Assembly (NCBI RefSeq): GCF_022605165.1
Contig: NC_063069.1
Span: 3,162,001-3,226,000, forward strand
From: Purpureocillium takamizusanense
Taxonomy: Eukaryota > Ascomycota > Sordariomycetes > Hypocreales > Ophiocordycipitaceae
Length of the DNA: 64,000 bases
Direction: 5' to 3'
Part shown: positions 1 through 11,236 of the stretch, piece after piece
Position numbering within the stretch: the first letter of the stretch is position 1
How the letters are laid out: every line of letters starts with the position of its first letter
Position numbers and translations under genes: made by a program
The notes under the pieces: generated by a model
Database searches by the model: none
Seen by the model: only the letters and a program-made list of their open reading frames with translations
What the model was told of the DNA's origin: nothing

Positions 1-1151
1 ATCTTGTCGCGGAACACCTCCTCGATGTAGGCCTGATCCGGGTTGCCCTGCCGCTGAAAGGCCTTTATCACAAGGTTCAAGAGCGGCGCCGCCTTGACTT
101 GGCTGCCCTGTCGCGCGAATCTCGGGTCGGAGAGCACGGCGACCGTGGCCAACAGGCCCGGGACCAGCATGGCGCCCTGCTCGATGCGGAACTGGATGAA
201 GATGCAGGAGAGGGCCTTGGTCGTCGGGTTCATGTTGCTGGACCGCTGCTGCTGCTTCTGCTGGCCTGGGTCATCACGGCCAAACGCTTCCGTAGGCGTG
301 GGCAGGACAAACCGCAACGGCGCGTGGTGCCCCTGGCTCCTGCGGCGCAGCTGCGAGATGTGCTTCCACAGGTCGATGAGCTCTTCGGTGATGGCGGCGC
401 GCTCGGTGGATGAGTGCTTTCTGTGGATAAGGGAGTGGCACAGGCTCAGGACGAGCTCGTTGCGCAAGTCGAGGTCCCACTTGCCGATGGTGGCGCACAT
501 GGAGGAGAGCTCGAGGCCGACGCCGCCCGTGTCGCCGGCCTCGGCGGCGGCGTCGCAGGCGCGCGCAAGCAACTGCGTCGTCGCCATGTACAGGTGGCTG
601 GGCATGTGGCCGCGCAGCTCGCGGACGTGCGGCCAGATGTCGGCGCTGAAGATGCGCAGGCGGTCGCGCGGGTCGAGAGCCTTGCGCTCGGCGAGCTCCT
701 TCATCTTGGCGGCGATTTCCCACTCGCCGAGAGCGGTGGTGGCGGCGACGGGCTTGTTTGCTGCTTGTTGTTGTTGCTGCTGCTGCTTCTCGACAGCTGT
801 GGAAAGAGTGGACGAGTCTGAGGCAGAGGGCTGCGGTGCCTTGTTGACGACATCGTTGAAGAGGGCTACGGCGGACTGTTGTGAGGCTCTGGCGCCCCTT
901 TGGCGGGACGGCGGCCGACGGTGGCGCGCGTGCTGCTGGTGGGATGTCGAGGAAGATGTTTGCGACTGGAACTGCTGCCGCGGCTGCCCATTGTCCCCTG
1001 GAGGCGTGCCCACGGCGCCGCTGGCGTCTGGCGAGGCATCGGCTGCAGTCGATGAGGAGAGCCGCGGGGAGGACGTTGCTGCTGCCGAAGTCGTCACGGC
1101 CAGGCGCATGCGCGACGCGCATCTCAGGCAGACTGCTCGCGAGGCGTACAT
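1..1151 (-). CDS. Mitochondrial, probably pentatricopeptide-like protein (C-terminal part missing)
   Basis: The frame is open from an ATG at 1151 down to the window edge, about 383 codons with no stop and no needed intron. The C-terminus lies outside the window. The N-terminus (MYASRAVCLRC...) is rich in Arg, Ala and Ser with no acidic residues, like a mitochondrial presequence. A low-complexity linker with a polyQ tract follows (CTG/TTG repeats at about 767-790). From about residue 130 the protein is helical, with phrases such as ELIDLWKHI and LLNLVIKAFQRQGNPDQAYIEEVF that resemble the paired helices of fungal PPR/TPR organelle RNA factors. Family membership is inferred from style, not from a diagnostic motif. 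Large ORFs on the opposite strand are shadows. A role in mitochondrial RNA metabolism would be the default guess. Confidence 0.65.
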   Translation of the reverse strand, partial: MYASRAVCLRCASRMRLAVTTSAAATSSPRLSSSTAADASPDASGAVGTPPGDNGQPRQQFQSQTSSSTSHQQHARHRRPPSRQRGARASQQSAVALFNDVVNKAPQPSASDSSTLSTAVEKQQQQQQQAANKPVAATTALGEWEIAAKMKELAERKALDPRDRLRIFSADIWPHVRELRGHMPSHLYMATTQLLARACDAAAEAGDTGGVGLELSSMCATIGKWDLDLRNELVLSLCHSLIHRKHSSTERAAITEELIDLWKHISQLRRRSQGHHAPLRFVLPTPTEAFGRDDPGQQKQQQRSSNMNPTTKALSCIFIQFRIEQGAMLVPGLLATVAVLSDPRFARQGSQVKAAPLLNLVIKAFQRQGNPDQAYIEEVFRDK

Positions 1152-1816
1152 GACGCCTGCAGGATAGAATGGGAGCGGAGAGGGGGGGGGGGGGTGCGCT
1201 TCGTGCCGCGGGCAACGTGTGCCTCGTTGTGAGCCCAATGGATGGGCGAGGGGTGGTGATGAGAGCTCGGCAGCTTTTTTTTTTCTCGCTTCAGACGTCG
1301 ATATTGAAGATTGAGGTGAGGTTGAGGTTGGCGAATGGCTGACAGGGGTGCGTTCAGTGGCGTGGGCACTGACTGGCCAATGGCGGGACGTGCCTTGGGG
1401 TCCCGGGCGCTACAAACAGCACGGGCGGGCAGGCAGCACAGGACGGCGGCGGGGGGCAGGCACCTCAGACGATGGGGGCGGGTCGCGGCACGGCGAGCGC
1501 TTGTAATAACACAATGAAATATAGTGAATATCTGTCTGTTGATAGTGCGAATACTGCATCCATCTATATGGATGTTATGGGAGCTATGAGAGAGAAGGAG
1601 AGAGAGTTGAAAGATATTGTCCCCGCCAGTCCAAGTGTCTAACTGAGCCACAGGACATCCTATACTATTCTAGTCTGTACATGTTGAACCACCGAATAAA
1701 TGCGCACTCGTGTTTCCCTGGGATCTTCATTGCGACATTACCAAACTATGGATAGCACCCACCATCTCCACCAGAACCACCCAACCCTCACGACGAGCCT
1801 GCCTATAGTATGTATC
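1152..1816. other. Intergenic region
   Basis: This stretch holds the upstream region of the minus-strand PPR-like gene and the 3' flank of the glutathione S-transferase gene. It contains a run of 13 G at 1182-1194 and a purine-rich GAGAGAGAAGGAGAG segment near 1588-1608. I see no gene. Confidence 0.6.
1182..1194. repeat. G13 homopolymer
   Basis: Thirteen consecutive G lie about 30 bases upstream of the start codon of the minus-strand PPR-like gene, so the run would be C13 in its leader. Confidence 0.95.
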
Positions 1817-2930
1817 TCACAGCGACGGGGCAAACTTTTGGCCGTCAATCTCCTCGATGCGCTCGACGCTGCGGCGGTACCCGTCCTCGGCCTCGAGCAG
1901 GGCGACGTAGCGGGCGACGCGGGGGAACTGCTTGGCCCAGTGGCCGCCCTCGAAGCGGCCCATGTCGTCCCAGCGGTCCTTTGCGGCGATGAGGGGGAAG
2001 CTCATGAGGATGTCGGCGGCCGTCAGGGAGTCGCCGCACAGGTAGCGCCCGCCCGAGGTCTCGAGGTACGACTCGATGAGGCGCAGGTGCTTGAGCGCGT
2101 TGGGGAAGACGAACTGCGACAGGATGCGGTTGGCGGCGATGGAGGTGATGGGACGCACGATGAAGGGCACCTGCGCGGGGGACTTGAGCTCTGCAGCGGG
2201 AGAGAGTCAGCATGGGTCAGCGTCGTCGTCGTCGTCGTCGGAGCATCATCTATTCTGTGGGAGGGGAGGGGAGGAGGAAAAGGAGAAGAGAGTGTCAGAG
2301 AGTGTCAGAGGAATACGCACGCGACGTGACGAGCGCCACCACCAGCGTGGGCATCAGGCTCCCCTCGGCATAGTGAAGCAGGTAGCGGAACCGCATCCAC
2401 GCCTCCGTCTCGCCGCCCACCTTGCCCTCGCAGCCGTCCTTCCACTTGGGCGGCACCAGGCGGCGGCCCTCGGGCAGGTGCTCGCACAGGTACTCGGTCA
2501 TGAGGCCGCTCTCGGCGAGGACGAGGGGCTCGGTGCCGGGCTTCGCGCCGGCGGGCAGGACGCTGACGACGGGCGACTTGCCGAGCGGGTGAATCTTCTC
2601 GAGCTCGGGCGGCGCCAGCATCGTCTGCTTGTTGCGGTGGAACACCTCGACCTCGTACGGCACCTTGAGCTCCTCGAGCAGCCACAGGATGCGCTGCGAG
2701 CGGGAGCCGTTGAGCCTGCGCGTTTTGAACGACACGACATTCGATTAGACGCAAACTGTCCATGACGGCGTGGTCCCCCCCGCCCCTATTGATGTATGCC
2801 GCCGCCTTCTGACAAGAGAGAGGCGGCGGCGATGACGGAGAGGGCATGTATGGGGGAGCCAAACAGGGGGAAAGGGGGTTCGTGCTCACCAGTACAGCGT
2901 CACCTTGGGGAGTTCCTCGCTGGACGCCAT
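1817..2930 (-). CDS. Glutathione S-transferase, Gtt1-like
   Basis: The model has three exons (complement of 1817-2190, 2321-2715, 2890-2930) and gives 269 residues. Introns are 174 and 130 bases, with donors GTGAGC and GTGCGT. The N-terminal thioredoxin-like GST domain (about residues 9-95) reads KVTLYW then LNGSRSQRILWLLEEL, the pattern of the yeast Gtt1 type. It includes the APPELEKIHPLGKSPV block that binds the glutathione glutamyl part. The C-terminal helical domain (about 105-260) contains the GGRYLCGDSLTAADILMSFPL segment, typical of GST helix 6 with its capping motif. The enzyme would conjugate glutathione to electrophiles or act as a peroxidase. Yeast Gtt1 is ER-associated, but I see no membrane anchor here. 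The start is the first ATG, and exon 1 encodes only 13 codons plus two bases. Confidence 0.93.
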
Positions 2931-2990
2931 GGTGGAGGGATGCTCCTGGTGTGTCTCGCGGGCGGTCGAACGACGGAGTGAAAAGGAGAA

Positions 2991-3005
2991 GGGGGGGGGG
3001 GGGGG
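2991..3005. repeat. G15 homopolymer
   Basis: Fifteen consecutive G lie about 60 bases upstream of the GST start codon, C-rich on the coding strand. Confidence 0.95.
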
Positions 3006-3272
3006 AAGACGACAGTTGGACGCGGTCGAGTCTAGAGAGCAGCAATGGACGCCAGTTGCGGGCGAGCCTTTACGGTACCAATCGGTGTAGAACTGTCGCG
3101 TAGGTATGTTTCTTTGTATGTATGCGCCGGCAAATTGGTGACTGACGACGACCAGGACGATGGAATGGGCGACGATGATGGTAATCACTGGCGGTGACGA
3201 CGATGATGATGATGTCTGACGCAAGGCCCCCCCATCCACGTTGGTACGACCCTCAATATATACATCTCCGGG

Positions 3273-3296
3273 GACCGACCGACCGACCGACCGACC
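3273..3296. repeat. (GACC)6 tetranucleotide microsatellite
   Basis: Perfect tandem GACC units in the intergenic region upstream of the GST gene. Confidence 0.9.
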
Positions 3297-4129
3297 ACCG
3301 CCCGCCCCTCTCTCTCGCCGAGGCCGTGCCAATGCCATCATCCATATACTTGCTACCCACGCCCTACCCGGCCGGCGCGATCGCGCGCGCGCTTCGGAGC
3401 AACAACCTTCTCCCGCAGAAACGCACAATCACCAAGCGGACGGACAAGCGGCCGAGGCAGCAGCGCGGGCCCCCCCGGTTCCGTCCCTCCCCCCCCTGAA
3501 GCAAGAGGTAAGATAGACAGGTAGGTAGTTAGGTAGGCACCAAGGTATCAACCTGGGTTAGTAGTAGTCGTTAGGGCCCGGACCTTTTCGGGCGGGAGGG
3601 CCGGTCGCAAGCTCACACTCCATGACGCCATGCTTGCGATTCACTAACTCGGTACTTAGTACTACAGGCGGCGCCCGCCGCCTTTACAGTCTCCAGCTCT
3701 CAGTCCAGCATACCTGCAGATAGATAGGTACACTACCGGGCACGGAACGAGGCTCTGCCGGGAGGGAGGGAGGGAAGTGGGTGTGGGTGGGTAGGTGGCT
3801 GGCTCTACACTTTTTTCTGCAGTGAAATAAAGGTAGGTACCTACTAACTACCACAGTATGCACCCCACCCACCTCTACCTGCAATACCCGTTCACGCTTG
3901 TTTTCGTGTACCTGTCGTTTTTAGCGCAGGAGGCGGGCGGCGATGAGCCGAGGTCGTTTGGGTCCATCATATGGGAATCCTTTTTTTTTATTGTTGGCCG
4001 TCGTCGTCGTCGTCGTCGTGTCGTCTTCTTCTTGTGTTGTTTTGGTGTTGCTGTTTGTTGCCCGTCGGCCTCGCCTGTTGACGTCGTCGCCGATTTATCA
4101 GCGTGTTGCGTGCGTAGCGGCCGCGCGTC

Positions 4130-4160
4130 GGACGGACGGACGGACGGACGGACGGACGGA
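4130..4160. repeat. (GGAC)n tetranucleotide microsatellite
   Basis: Nearly eight tandem GGAC units, intergenic, next to a NotI-like GCGGCCGC string. Confidence 0.9.
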
Positions 4161-5190
4161 CTGACGGGTCGAACACATTGGACAGCCTCGTCGCCAACCT
4201 GTAGGGACTTGCTACTGCTATCAGTGACGCATGTGTGAAAGCCAGCCGCTCGCTCACTGTGTAACTGGCCCCCCCTTCTGCCATCTCTCTCTGTATGTAT
4301 GGATTTATGAGCCGCAACACCACGCACGGACATACATGTGGTGGTGTGTCGGCCATGTCTCTCTCTCTTGTCCTCTCTCTTTCTCAAAATTATGCATCTC
4401 CTGCCAACGGAAGAAAGTGCAAGCTGTGATTGGAGCGACGCAGCTTTGCCGGCAGGAGGAATGCGAATGCGAGATGCCCAGCCAAGGCAGCAAGCCACAA
4501 CCGCAACTGCAACTGCCCTTCCAACCCCTCCCCCCCCCCGTCCAAAGAGGCAAAGCAAAATTCAAGGCAACTCATTCATCAGCCTCCCGCCCAACAACCC
4601 AACCAACCGACTTTCATGCACAACTTACGGCGAAACAAGAGGGTCAGCATTGCCTCTAGCGTCTCGCACTCGCTAACACGCATTACCACCGCCACCGCCG
4701 CCATTCCTCGAATCGCCTGCTCCTTCGGTCAAGGCCACGCGGAACGGGACATTGATCGCACCTGCGTCGGCGCATCTTCCTTGGGCATCTTACAAATCCC
4801 CTCACAGGCCAGCCAGCTCGTAAGCCGGCAGCTTGTTCAGCCCGTTATATGTAAATCTCCACCTCGTTCAAGGGCCACACGCTCTCTTCTTCGTGACACG
4901 CACGCACACTCAATAATGCTCTCCCATCATTTCAACCATGCCTCTATCTACGTTACTGCTTCATCCAAACCTAGTCAAATGCCCAACGCTCCCATCTCCG
5001 ACGTCGGCTGTATATGCTCCTCATGATAGAACCTTACCAACCCCTCCCTTCGTCCGGCCTCCAGTAGTACGCCATGCTTTGCCGCAGAAATAGATCAAAG
5101 CAAGAAAAATCAACCCATGGATTGCGTCCATGTCCATGCCCGGCTCATGCACCAAGAAAAGAAAACAAAGTCAACGCAAACAAATCCCTG

Positions 5191-8100
5191 CTACTTCTTG
5201 CGCGCTTTGGTCGTGCCACGGCCCGCCGGCTCGCCCTGCGCCTCCCGCTTCTTCGTCTGCTTCCTCGACCGAGGTGGCGGCGGCTGCTCCATGTGGAGAT
5301 GACCCAGCTCCTCCAGCGCCATCGTGTTCTCCCACATCAGGCACCGGTAGTTGCGCGTCTCCGGCGTCTTTTCGCGGATTCGCGAGCTCGTCCGCTTTGC
5401 CGTAGTCGCCGTCGCCGCCGCCGCCGCTTCTTCCTGCTTCTCCTCGTCGATCCCTAGGTACTTCTTGCGGTTCTCCATGTGCGTCGCAATCTTGTCGCGG
5501 TAGTTGAGCAGCTCCTTGCGTAGCTTCAACTCGTTGAACCCTCGCGGGTCCAGCCATCGGATCAGCTGGTCCACCTTGTCTGGGTCTGCGATGTAGCCCC
5601 ATTGGTTCGCGTTGAAGATGCTCGTCCCGCCCTCCTCCTTCGCCTTGCGCTCCGGCACCGTCATGTTGAACTTGGCCCTGTATTCGTTTTGCAGCTCCGC
5701 AGGTACGTCGATGTACCCTTCCCGCTCCAGCTCGTCCGGGCCCTGCACCCAGATGCACCCGTTGGCGTACTCGGCCCACGCCGTCGAGCTGTTTGGCAAC
5801 CCGGCGTACGGCATGCCGTTGCGCTCGAACCAGTAGTACCGGTTCCAGAACCGATCCTTGCCCAGCACACGCGTTCTCGGGCAGTCGGCCTCACGCAGGT
5901 CGTTCTCAATGATGGCCACCTCGTCCTCGCACTCTTTGATGAAGTCCTCCTTCTTTTGGATCTCCTTGAGGATCTTGTTGTACTGCTTCATCTGCTGTGG
6001 TGGGAGCCTGACGATGGGCGCCTTTTCCTTCTCCTTATCTTCGGCTTCCTTTGCCTTGGCCTTGCGCTCTTCTTCATCCTCGAGCTTCCGCTGCTTGTCC
6101 GACTGGCGACCGCGGCGCTTCTTTTGGCCTTTGCCGCTCCCGTTGCCGTTGGCTGTGCCATTGACGCCGTTGTCCTGGTCCATCTGCGAGTCGTCCGCGT
6201 CCGTCATTTTGACATCGTCGTCTTTGCTGGCCGTGTCCTTGGACTCTTCGGCGGGCGTGCTCTCAGGGAGCATCGCCTTACGATCCTCGTTGAGCAGTCG
6301 CAAATCCTCGACACTAGACGCAAGTTAGCTGATGCAGCTCTGCATGGGAAAAGCCCACCGTCTGGACGTACGCCTGCTTTCGCTTCCTCTGCCACTCGAT
6401 CCGCTCCTTGCGATACTTGGTCATCGTCTCACTGCAGTCCTCCATGTACCCGCGGACCGCCTTGGTCTCCATGGTGAGCATACAGAGGAGCTGCAGCGCC
6501 TTGACGCGGAAGTTGACGTCCAGCTCGCCATATCGCTGGCGGACCGCCTCCTGTGTCGGCTCCGTCTCGGGAGGCACGAGCTGCAACAAGAGTTCCTCGC
6601 ACTGCTTCTCCTGGCGCTCGCTCTTCGATAGCTGGTGGAACAGGCCGACGACGATACGCTCCCACCCGCCGTTGGCAAAGTCTCGCTTGCGAAGGTGCTC
6701 GATCCAGTCGTACTCGCGCAACAGCTCCTCGGCGCGGTGTTTCGACTCGAGCTCAGCCCGCAGGACCTCCTCCTCCGCGGCGGCGGCTTCGGCAGCGAGG
6801 CGCTCAGCCTCGGCCTTGGCCAAGCTGCTCCTGGTAGCTCGGCCCGTCGGCTTGGGCTCCGGCTCCGGCGTCGGCTCGGCCGTCTCGTCCATGTCCTCGT
6901 CTTCATCCTCCTCGTCGCTGTCGTCCTCCTCGAGCTCGGGTAGCGTGATTCGTACTTTGCCGCCTTCTTGCTCCGAGTCTACCAAGACCTTGAGCACCGA
7001 GCAGTGAAGTTCGTCAAACAGCTGAACGGGAACCTCTGTTGAAGACACCGACATGGCCTCGACAAAGTCATCAAACGTAAAAGAGTCGAGCTGGAAGATC
7101 TCGCAATAGACATTCAGAGTATCCCACGTCTCTAAGAGAGGGCCGACTGAGGCCATGTCGATATGGTCATTTGTTGGCTCGTTAGATGGGTTGGCATCTC
7201 CATTCCTCAACTCGACTGGAGGATTCCTGCACATGAATTTGAGCGGAGGGCGCACACTACCCTCTTTTGGCTCCAGTTGCAGATCCTCGATCGGGTACTT
7301 CGGTGGAGGAGGGGGAGGAGGCGGCGTTGGCTCCCGGACAGGGGGCGCATGGTCGTGGGTGCCGTTGACGCCGTTGACGGACATGTTGGCCGGCCACTTC
7401 AAGCCCTTGGCTCCCTGCTGGCCGTGCTTGCCCTTGTGGCTCTTAGGCGCTGGCTTCAGCTCCGGCAAGCGAACCGGCCCGGTGTGCAGGCCGTGCCCAT
7501 TGACGTCGTGAGGGGCGGCGCGCTTCTGAGCCTGCAGCTGTTTGCGCTCCTGGAGCTTGGTGTCGTAGCGCAAATGAGGCGGGACGCGGGTGTCAATGTG
7601 ATACTGCCCGGCATAGTCGTGCTTCACCAGCCAGGGCGCGCCATTCCATGCCTCTCGAGTGACCGTCTTTTTGATGAAGGAGCGTAACATGGCCTTGGTG
7701 AAGACGCCACGTTCGCGGCAGATGTGTTCGTCGGTGACCATGGCTTCAAAATCGGGGTCCACCTTGCTCACCACGAGATATCGCGTGACTGGTTGCGTGC
7801 GGGAGCCATCGGCGAGTATCCGTGGTCCAAACGTCGACTTGTCCCTAACAAGCCCTTGGAGCCTCTCCCCGCCATCAATGGTGACCGTTACGTCCTCCCC
7901 AGGATAGTAGTCGTGCTTGAACTCATCGAAGATCATGTCCACGAGGTTATCCAGGCGCGAGATGGTCTGGAACTGAACCTTGCGTAGGATGGGGCCTTTG
8001 AGCGCTTCAGGGAAGGTGGCTTCGACCTCGCGACCGCCGGTGAGCTGCGCATGGGTGTCAGCGGGAATGTGCCGTCTGGGAAACAGACACGTCCTCCATG

Positions 8101-8636
8101 TCTACATGTGAGGGTCAGTGAAGCGCACCTCGCTGCTATAGGCCTCAAAAAAAGTCAGGCCGGAGTGGCCGGTAATCTGATCATTAAAGCGACGCTGGCA
8201 ATGTTGGTGAGCCCCTCGCTCCATCTCAAGTTGACGCGCGCCATGCGACGTGGCAATGGTGCCCTACCTGCTTGTAAAAGTCCATTCTAGGGGGGTTCGA
8301 GGTCAGCGGTGCCGGGGGCATGAGGAGGTAGAAAACTGGGTACCCAGGGACTTACCTGTTTAGATAGTCCTCGTATGTCGCAAAAATCTCTCCCGTCTGC
8401 GGGATGTGCCAGACCTGTGGCAGTCCAACCGTGAGAAAGGGGCCGGCCGCGATGCGTATCAGCTACGGGGGGCGGTCGCGTACCTCTGTGTTCTCATCTT
8501 CAATGTCTGGTGGTGGCAGGAACTTGACTGGTTTTCGCTTGAAAAGCACCTGCGGGTACGGGTAAGCCGGTGGCGGCGCCAAAGGACGGCGGCGAACATG
8601 AGTACGGGGGAGGGCGCGTTTGTTGTTGCTTACCAT
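5191..8636 (-). CDS. ITC1: Imitation-switch complex subunit Itc1 (WAC, DDT, WHIM domains)
   Basis: Seven coding exons (complement of 5191-6313, 6372-8044, 8129-8194, 8268-8286, 8356-8414, 8484-8549, 8634-8636) give 1002 residues. The N-terminus, MVLFKRKPVKFLPPP, resembles yeast Itc1. A WAC domain follows at about 24-130 (VWHIPQTGEIFATYEDYLNR, then ITGHSGLTFFEAYSSE). A DDT domain lies at about 365-430 (LETWDTLNVYCEIFQLDSF), then a long acidic stretch and WHIM blocks. The WHIM3-like block includes RVLGKDRFWNRYYWFE and the later NQWGYIADPDKVDQLIRWLD. This is the accessory subunit that partners the ISWI ATPase (Isw2) to space nucleosomes and repress genes in the nucleus. The first coding exon is only the ATG, followed directly by GTAAGC. 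A coding-strand pyrimidine-rich tract at about 9130-9240 may mark its promoter. Domain order and length fit the family. Confidence 0.95.
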
Positions 8637-9395
8637 TGCGAACGAGAGTCTAGGCGACTGCTTGCCTCGAGGGGCAGATGAAGAGACACCTGGGCGGGCG
8701 GCTGACGCAGTCCCCTCATACACTAACAAAACAAGATGAGTGAGGGAGTTGAGGGTGAGATGTCATGAGCCCAGCGACGCGTGGTTGCGAGGCAGCGAGG
8801 CGGTGCAGGGGCGGGCGCGCAGGCAGTTTGACCGGCGTGACGTCGCGATTGCTGGATGTCGAGGCGCAAGGTTTTGGGGTTGGGGCGGGATGAGCAGTTT
8901 CGTTCGAGGTTGGCAATGCGGCTTTGGGTGGTGGCCGTTGCGGGCGGCCAGGCTCAGCGTCGCGGACTTACACGCGACCTGGGTGTCTAAGCTGAGGGGC
9001 CTACGGCGCGTCGTTGGAGAAGCGTGTATATATGCTGCTGCGGTCGTGAGGCAGATGAGGAGCAGCTGCGCGTGGTGGTGGCGGACGACGAGCGGGCAGC
9101 GGCCGGCAAAAGACGCGATGGATAAGTGCAACAAGGCGAGGAAGAGGAGGAGCAAGGAGGAAGGAGAGGAAAAGAATTGCGTGGGTGGTGGGAGGTGAAG
9201 GGAACCAGCAGGAGGGAAAGGAAAACTGTGGGGGGTGGGCACGGGCGGCGACAAGACAGGACCGATCAAAGGGACAATGGGGGCCGGGTCACTCGTTGGC
9301 GCACGCGCCGGCGAAAGGGTACCTCTGCGCGACGCCGACGGCCGGTAGCTGCGCCAGGGTTCGGCAGGTACCGGTACATGTGCCTGGTGGATGTC

Positions 9396-9409
9396 GGGGG
9401 GGGGGGGGG
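9396..9409. repeat. G14 homopolymer
   Basis: Fourteen consecutive G followed by GGC repeats, intergenic. Confidence 0.95.
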
Positions 9410-11051
9410 CGGCGGCGGCAGTACCACGCACCTCCGTCGACTCCCGTGTCTCGCTTCCTGGTGGCTTGCAGGAACAGCAGCAGAGAGGACGGATGGGATC
9501 AGACGTCTCGTCAACATGACCCATGGCGGCACCGGTACACACGAGCAGCAGCACAATGGGGGGCGCACAGAGATATATGCGGCAGCGACGGCTTCTCTAC
9601 GCCAGGCAAGCAGCGGGATGGACCACGGAACGCAAACTTGTTGATGATGGGAAGTCGCATGTGGACAAACGGAAACAATGCTCGAGACGCGGCGGCGCGT
9701 CCCGCAGCTTTTGCCCGTCTTGGCTCCAGCGCGAGCACCGAGTATGTATATGCTTGTGCTGGTCGGTGCCTGTCGTGCTTGCTTCCTTGCGAGGGACACG
9801 GCGCGACACGACACGACACGACAGAATCATCTTCCTCCATCAATAACCAGGGCACGTCATGTTGTCGCGCCCGGCGGATTCCCGCGGCTCCAGCGCGTCT
9901 CCCCTTCGTCCACCGACCCCCGGACCCCCCTCCAGACCCAAGTTGAGGAGTGCCCGGCGGTGCGGTGCGTTGCGTTGCTTTCGCGGTGCGAATACCGTAC
10001 AGGTCAATCCCTTCCTCGTACCTTGTAGGTACTAGCCTTGGGTATCTGCTGCAGCGTGGGTGGAGGCAAAGGTACCTCATCTCCATGCAGCCCGTGTCGG
10101 GTCCCGTCCCTCCCGGGGGGGCCACAGCAACCCGCTGGAGCGAATGAGCCCGCTCCCCGTCCTCGTCGCCTGGTGCTGCCGCCGCCGCCGGCGCGCCGCC
10201 CGCCTCGCCTCGCCTCACCTCACCTGCCCCCCCCAGGCGGTTTCTCTCCCGCCGCCCGCCCGCCGCCCGCCCTCTCTCCCAAAAGGCGCATAACTCCACC
10301 GTCCACTCCTCCCCAGTTCCTCGTCCGCCCGCCGCAACGCCATTCCGCGCCGTGCGCACGCGCCAGCGCATGTCCGACCGGCGTTCTTGGGCTCGTTTTG
10401 CTCGCCTGTCGCAGGCGAGTCTGGCGCACGTTGAAGGGCGCGCGAATTCCCGCTGCCTGTAGAGTTATGCCCGTGTATGTGTTGTGCCGCCGTGGCCCCC
10501 GGTCGGGTAGGCCTCCTCGCCCGCCGCCCCCCGGGCGCTGGAGCCGCCCGCCGCGTCTCTCTCTTCCAGGGCGACGCCACCCCCCCAAAGGCCGCTGCTG
10601 CCCGGGCCCCTGGTCCGCGACTCATGGTCGCCCCAAAACAACTGCCTTGACGTCGTAAATAACTTTTGCTGCACAAGCTAAGAGATGGAAGGCCCTCTTG
10701 CACTGAAAAATATACATGGAGAGCTACGGCGTCATGCCGTCCGCAAACACCGATCCGGCGCGACTTACACCGCAGGCCCGCCGGGAGGACGAAACGCCAG
10801 ACATGTGATCAAGCGCTCGCGGTTTCCTGCCGGTGACGGAGAATTCAATTGAACACTGCAGCGCAAGGCGTCGTGCGCGCATCTGCCGTCCGTGTTGCTG
10901 CCTTGCCCGTCCACGCTGCGCCGCGCGCGAAAAAGACCACCTGTCCGGGAGATTTGATAGACATGCCTTCAGCAAAATGACGTCCGGGTTGGGCCCAAAG
11001 TGGGCGTCAGCCTTGCGCCTCACGTGGAGCGCCCCACTTGTCCTGTCTGAA

Positions 11052-11063
11052 CCCCCCCCCCCC
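11052..11063. repeat. C12 homopolymer
   Basis: Twelve consecutive C in the 3' flank of ALG8. Confidence 0.95.
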
Positions 11064-11236
11064 TTATGGCTGACTCAGCGCGTCTCCAGCTGCACTACAA
11101 TCTCAGCGAGCTTCGGCGCTCTCTACCTGCATCACGTCCCCTAGCGGCCCTTGGGCGGAAATCGTTGAATCTTGTCGCATTGAAAAATCAGGGTGTCGCT
11201 GGAATATCTAGTTTTCCGTGCCCGGCGGCATCCGCT

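Larger units (their letters stand above)
2931..5190. other. Long intergenic region with microsatellites
   Basis: About 2.3 kb without a supportable gene. It is the promoter side of the GST gene and the 3' side of ITC1. It contains G15 at 2991-3005, a (GACC)n array at 3273-3296, a TCG-repeat at 3999-4020 and a (GGAC)n array at 4130-4160. Clusters of AGGTAGGTA/GGTACCTA words lie at about 3505-3560 and 3720-3860. Open frames on both strands look random, being rich in Arg, Pro and Ser with no motifs. Confidence 0.6.
8637..11236. other. Intergenic region upstream of ITC1
   Basis: About 2.6 kb between the ITC1 start and the ALG8 stop. On the minus strand it is pyrimidine-rich near 9130-9240. It holds G14 at 9396-9409, C12 at 11052-11063, and a CGACACGACACGACACGACA repeat near 9803-9822. 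Long overlapping frames at 9185-10658 are compositionally biased and show no domain. Confidence 0.6.

Noticed and set aside
94..1167. Long plus-strand ORF over the PPR-like gene
   Set aside because: Cys/Arg/Ser-rich translation with no domain. The minus-strand frame from 1151 has a presequence and continuous helical protein text.
9185..10658. Overlapping ORFs on both strands in the ITC1-ALG8 interval
   Set aside because: All are low-complexity (Arg, Pro, Gly, Ser) and mutually overlapping, with no recognisable domain or splice-consistent model.
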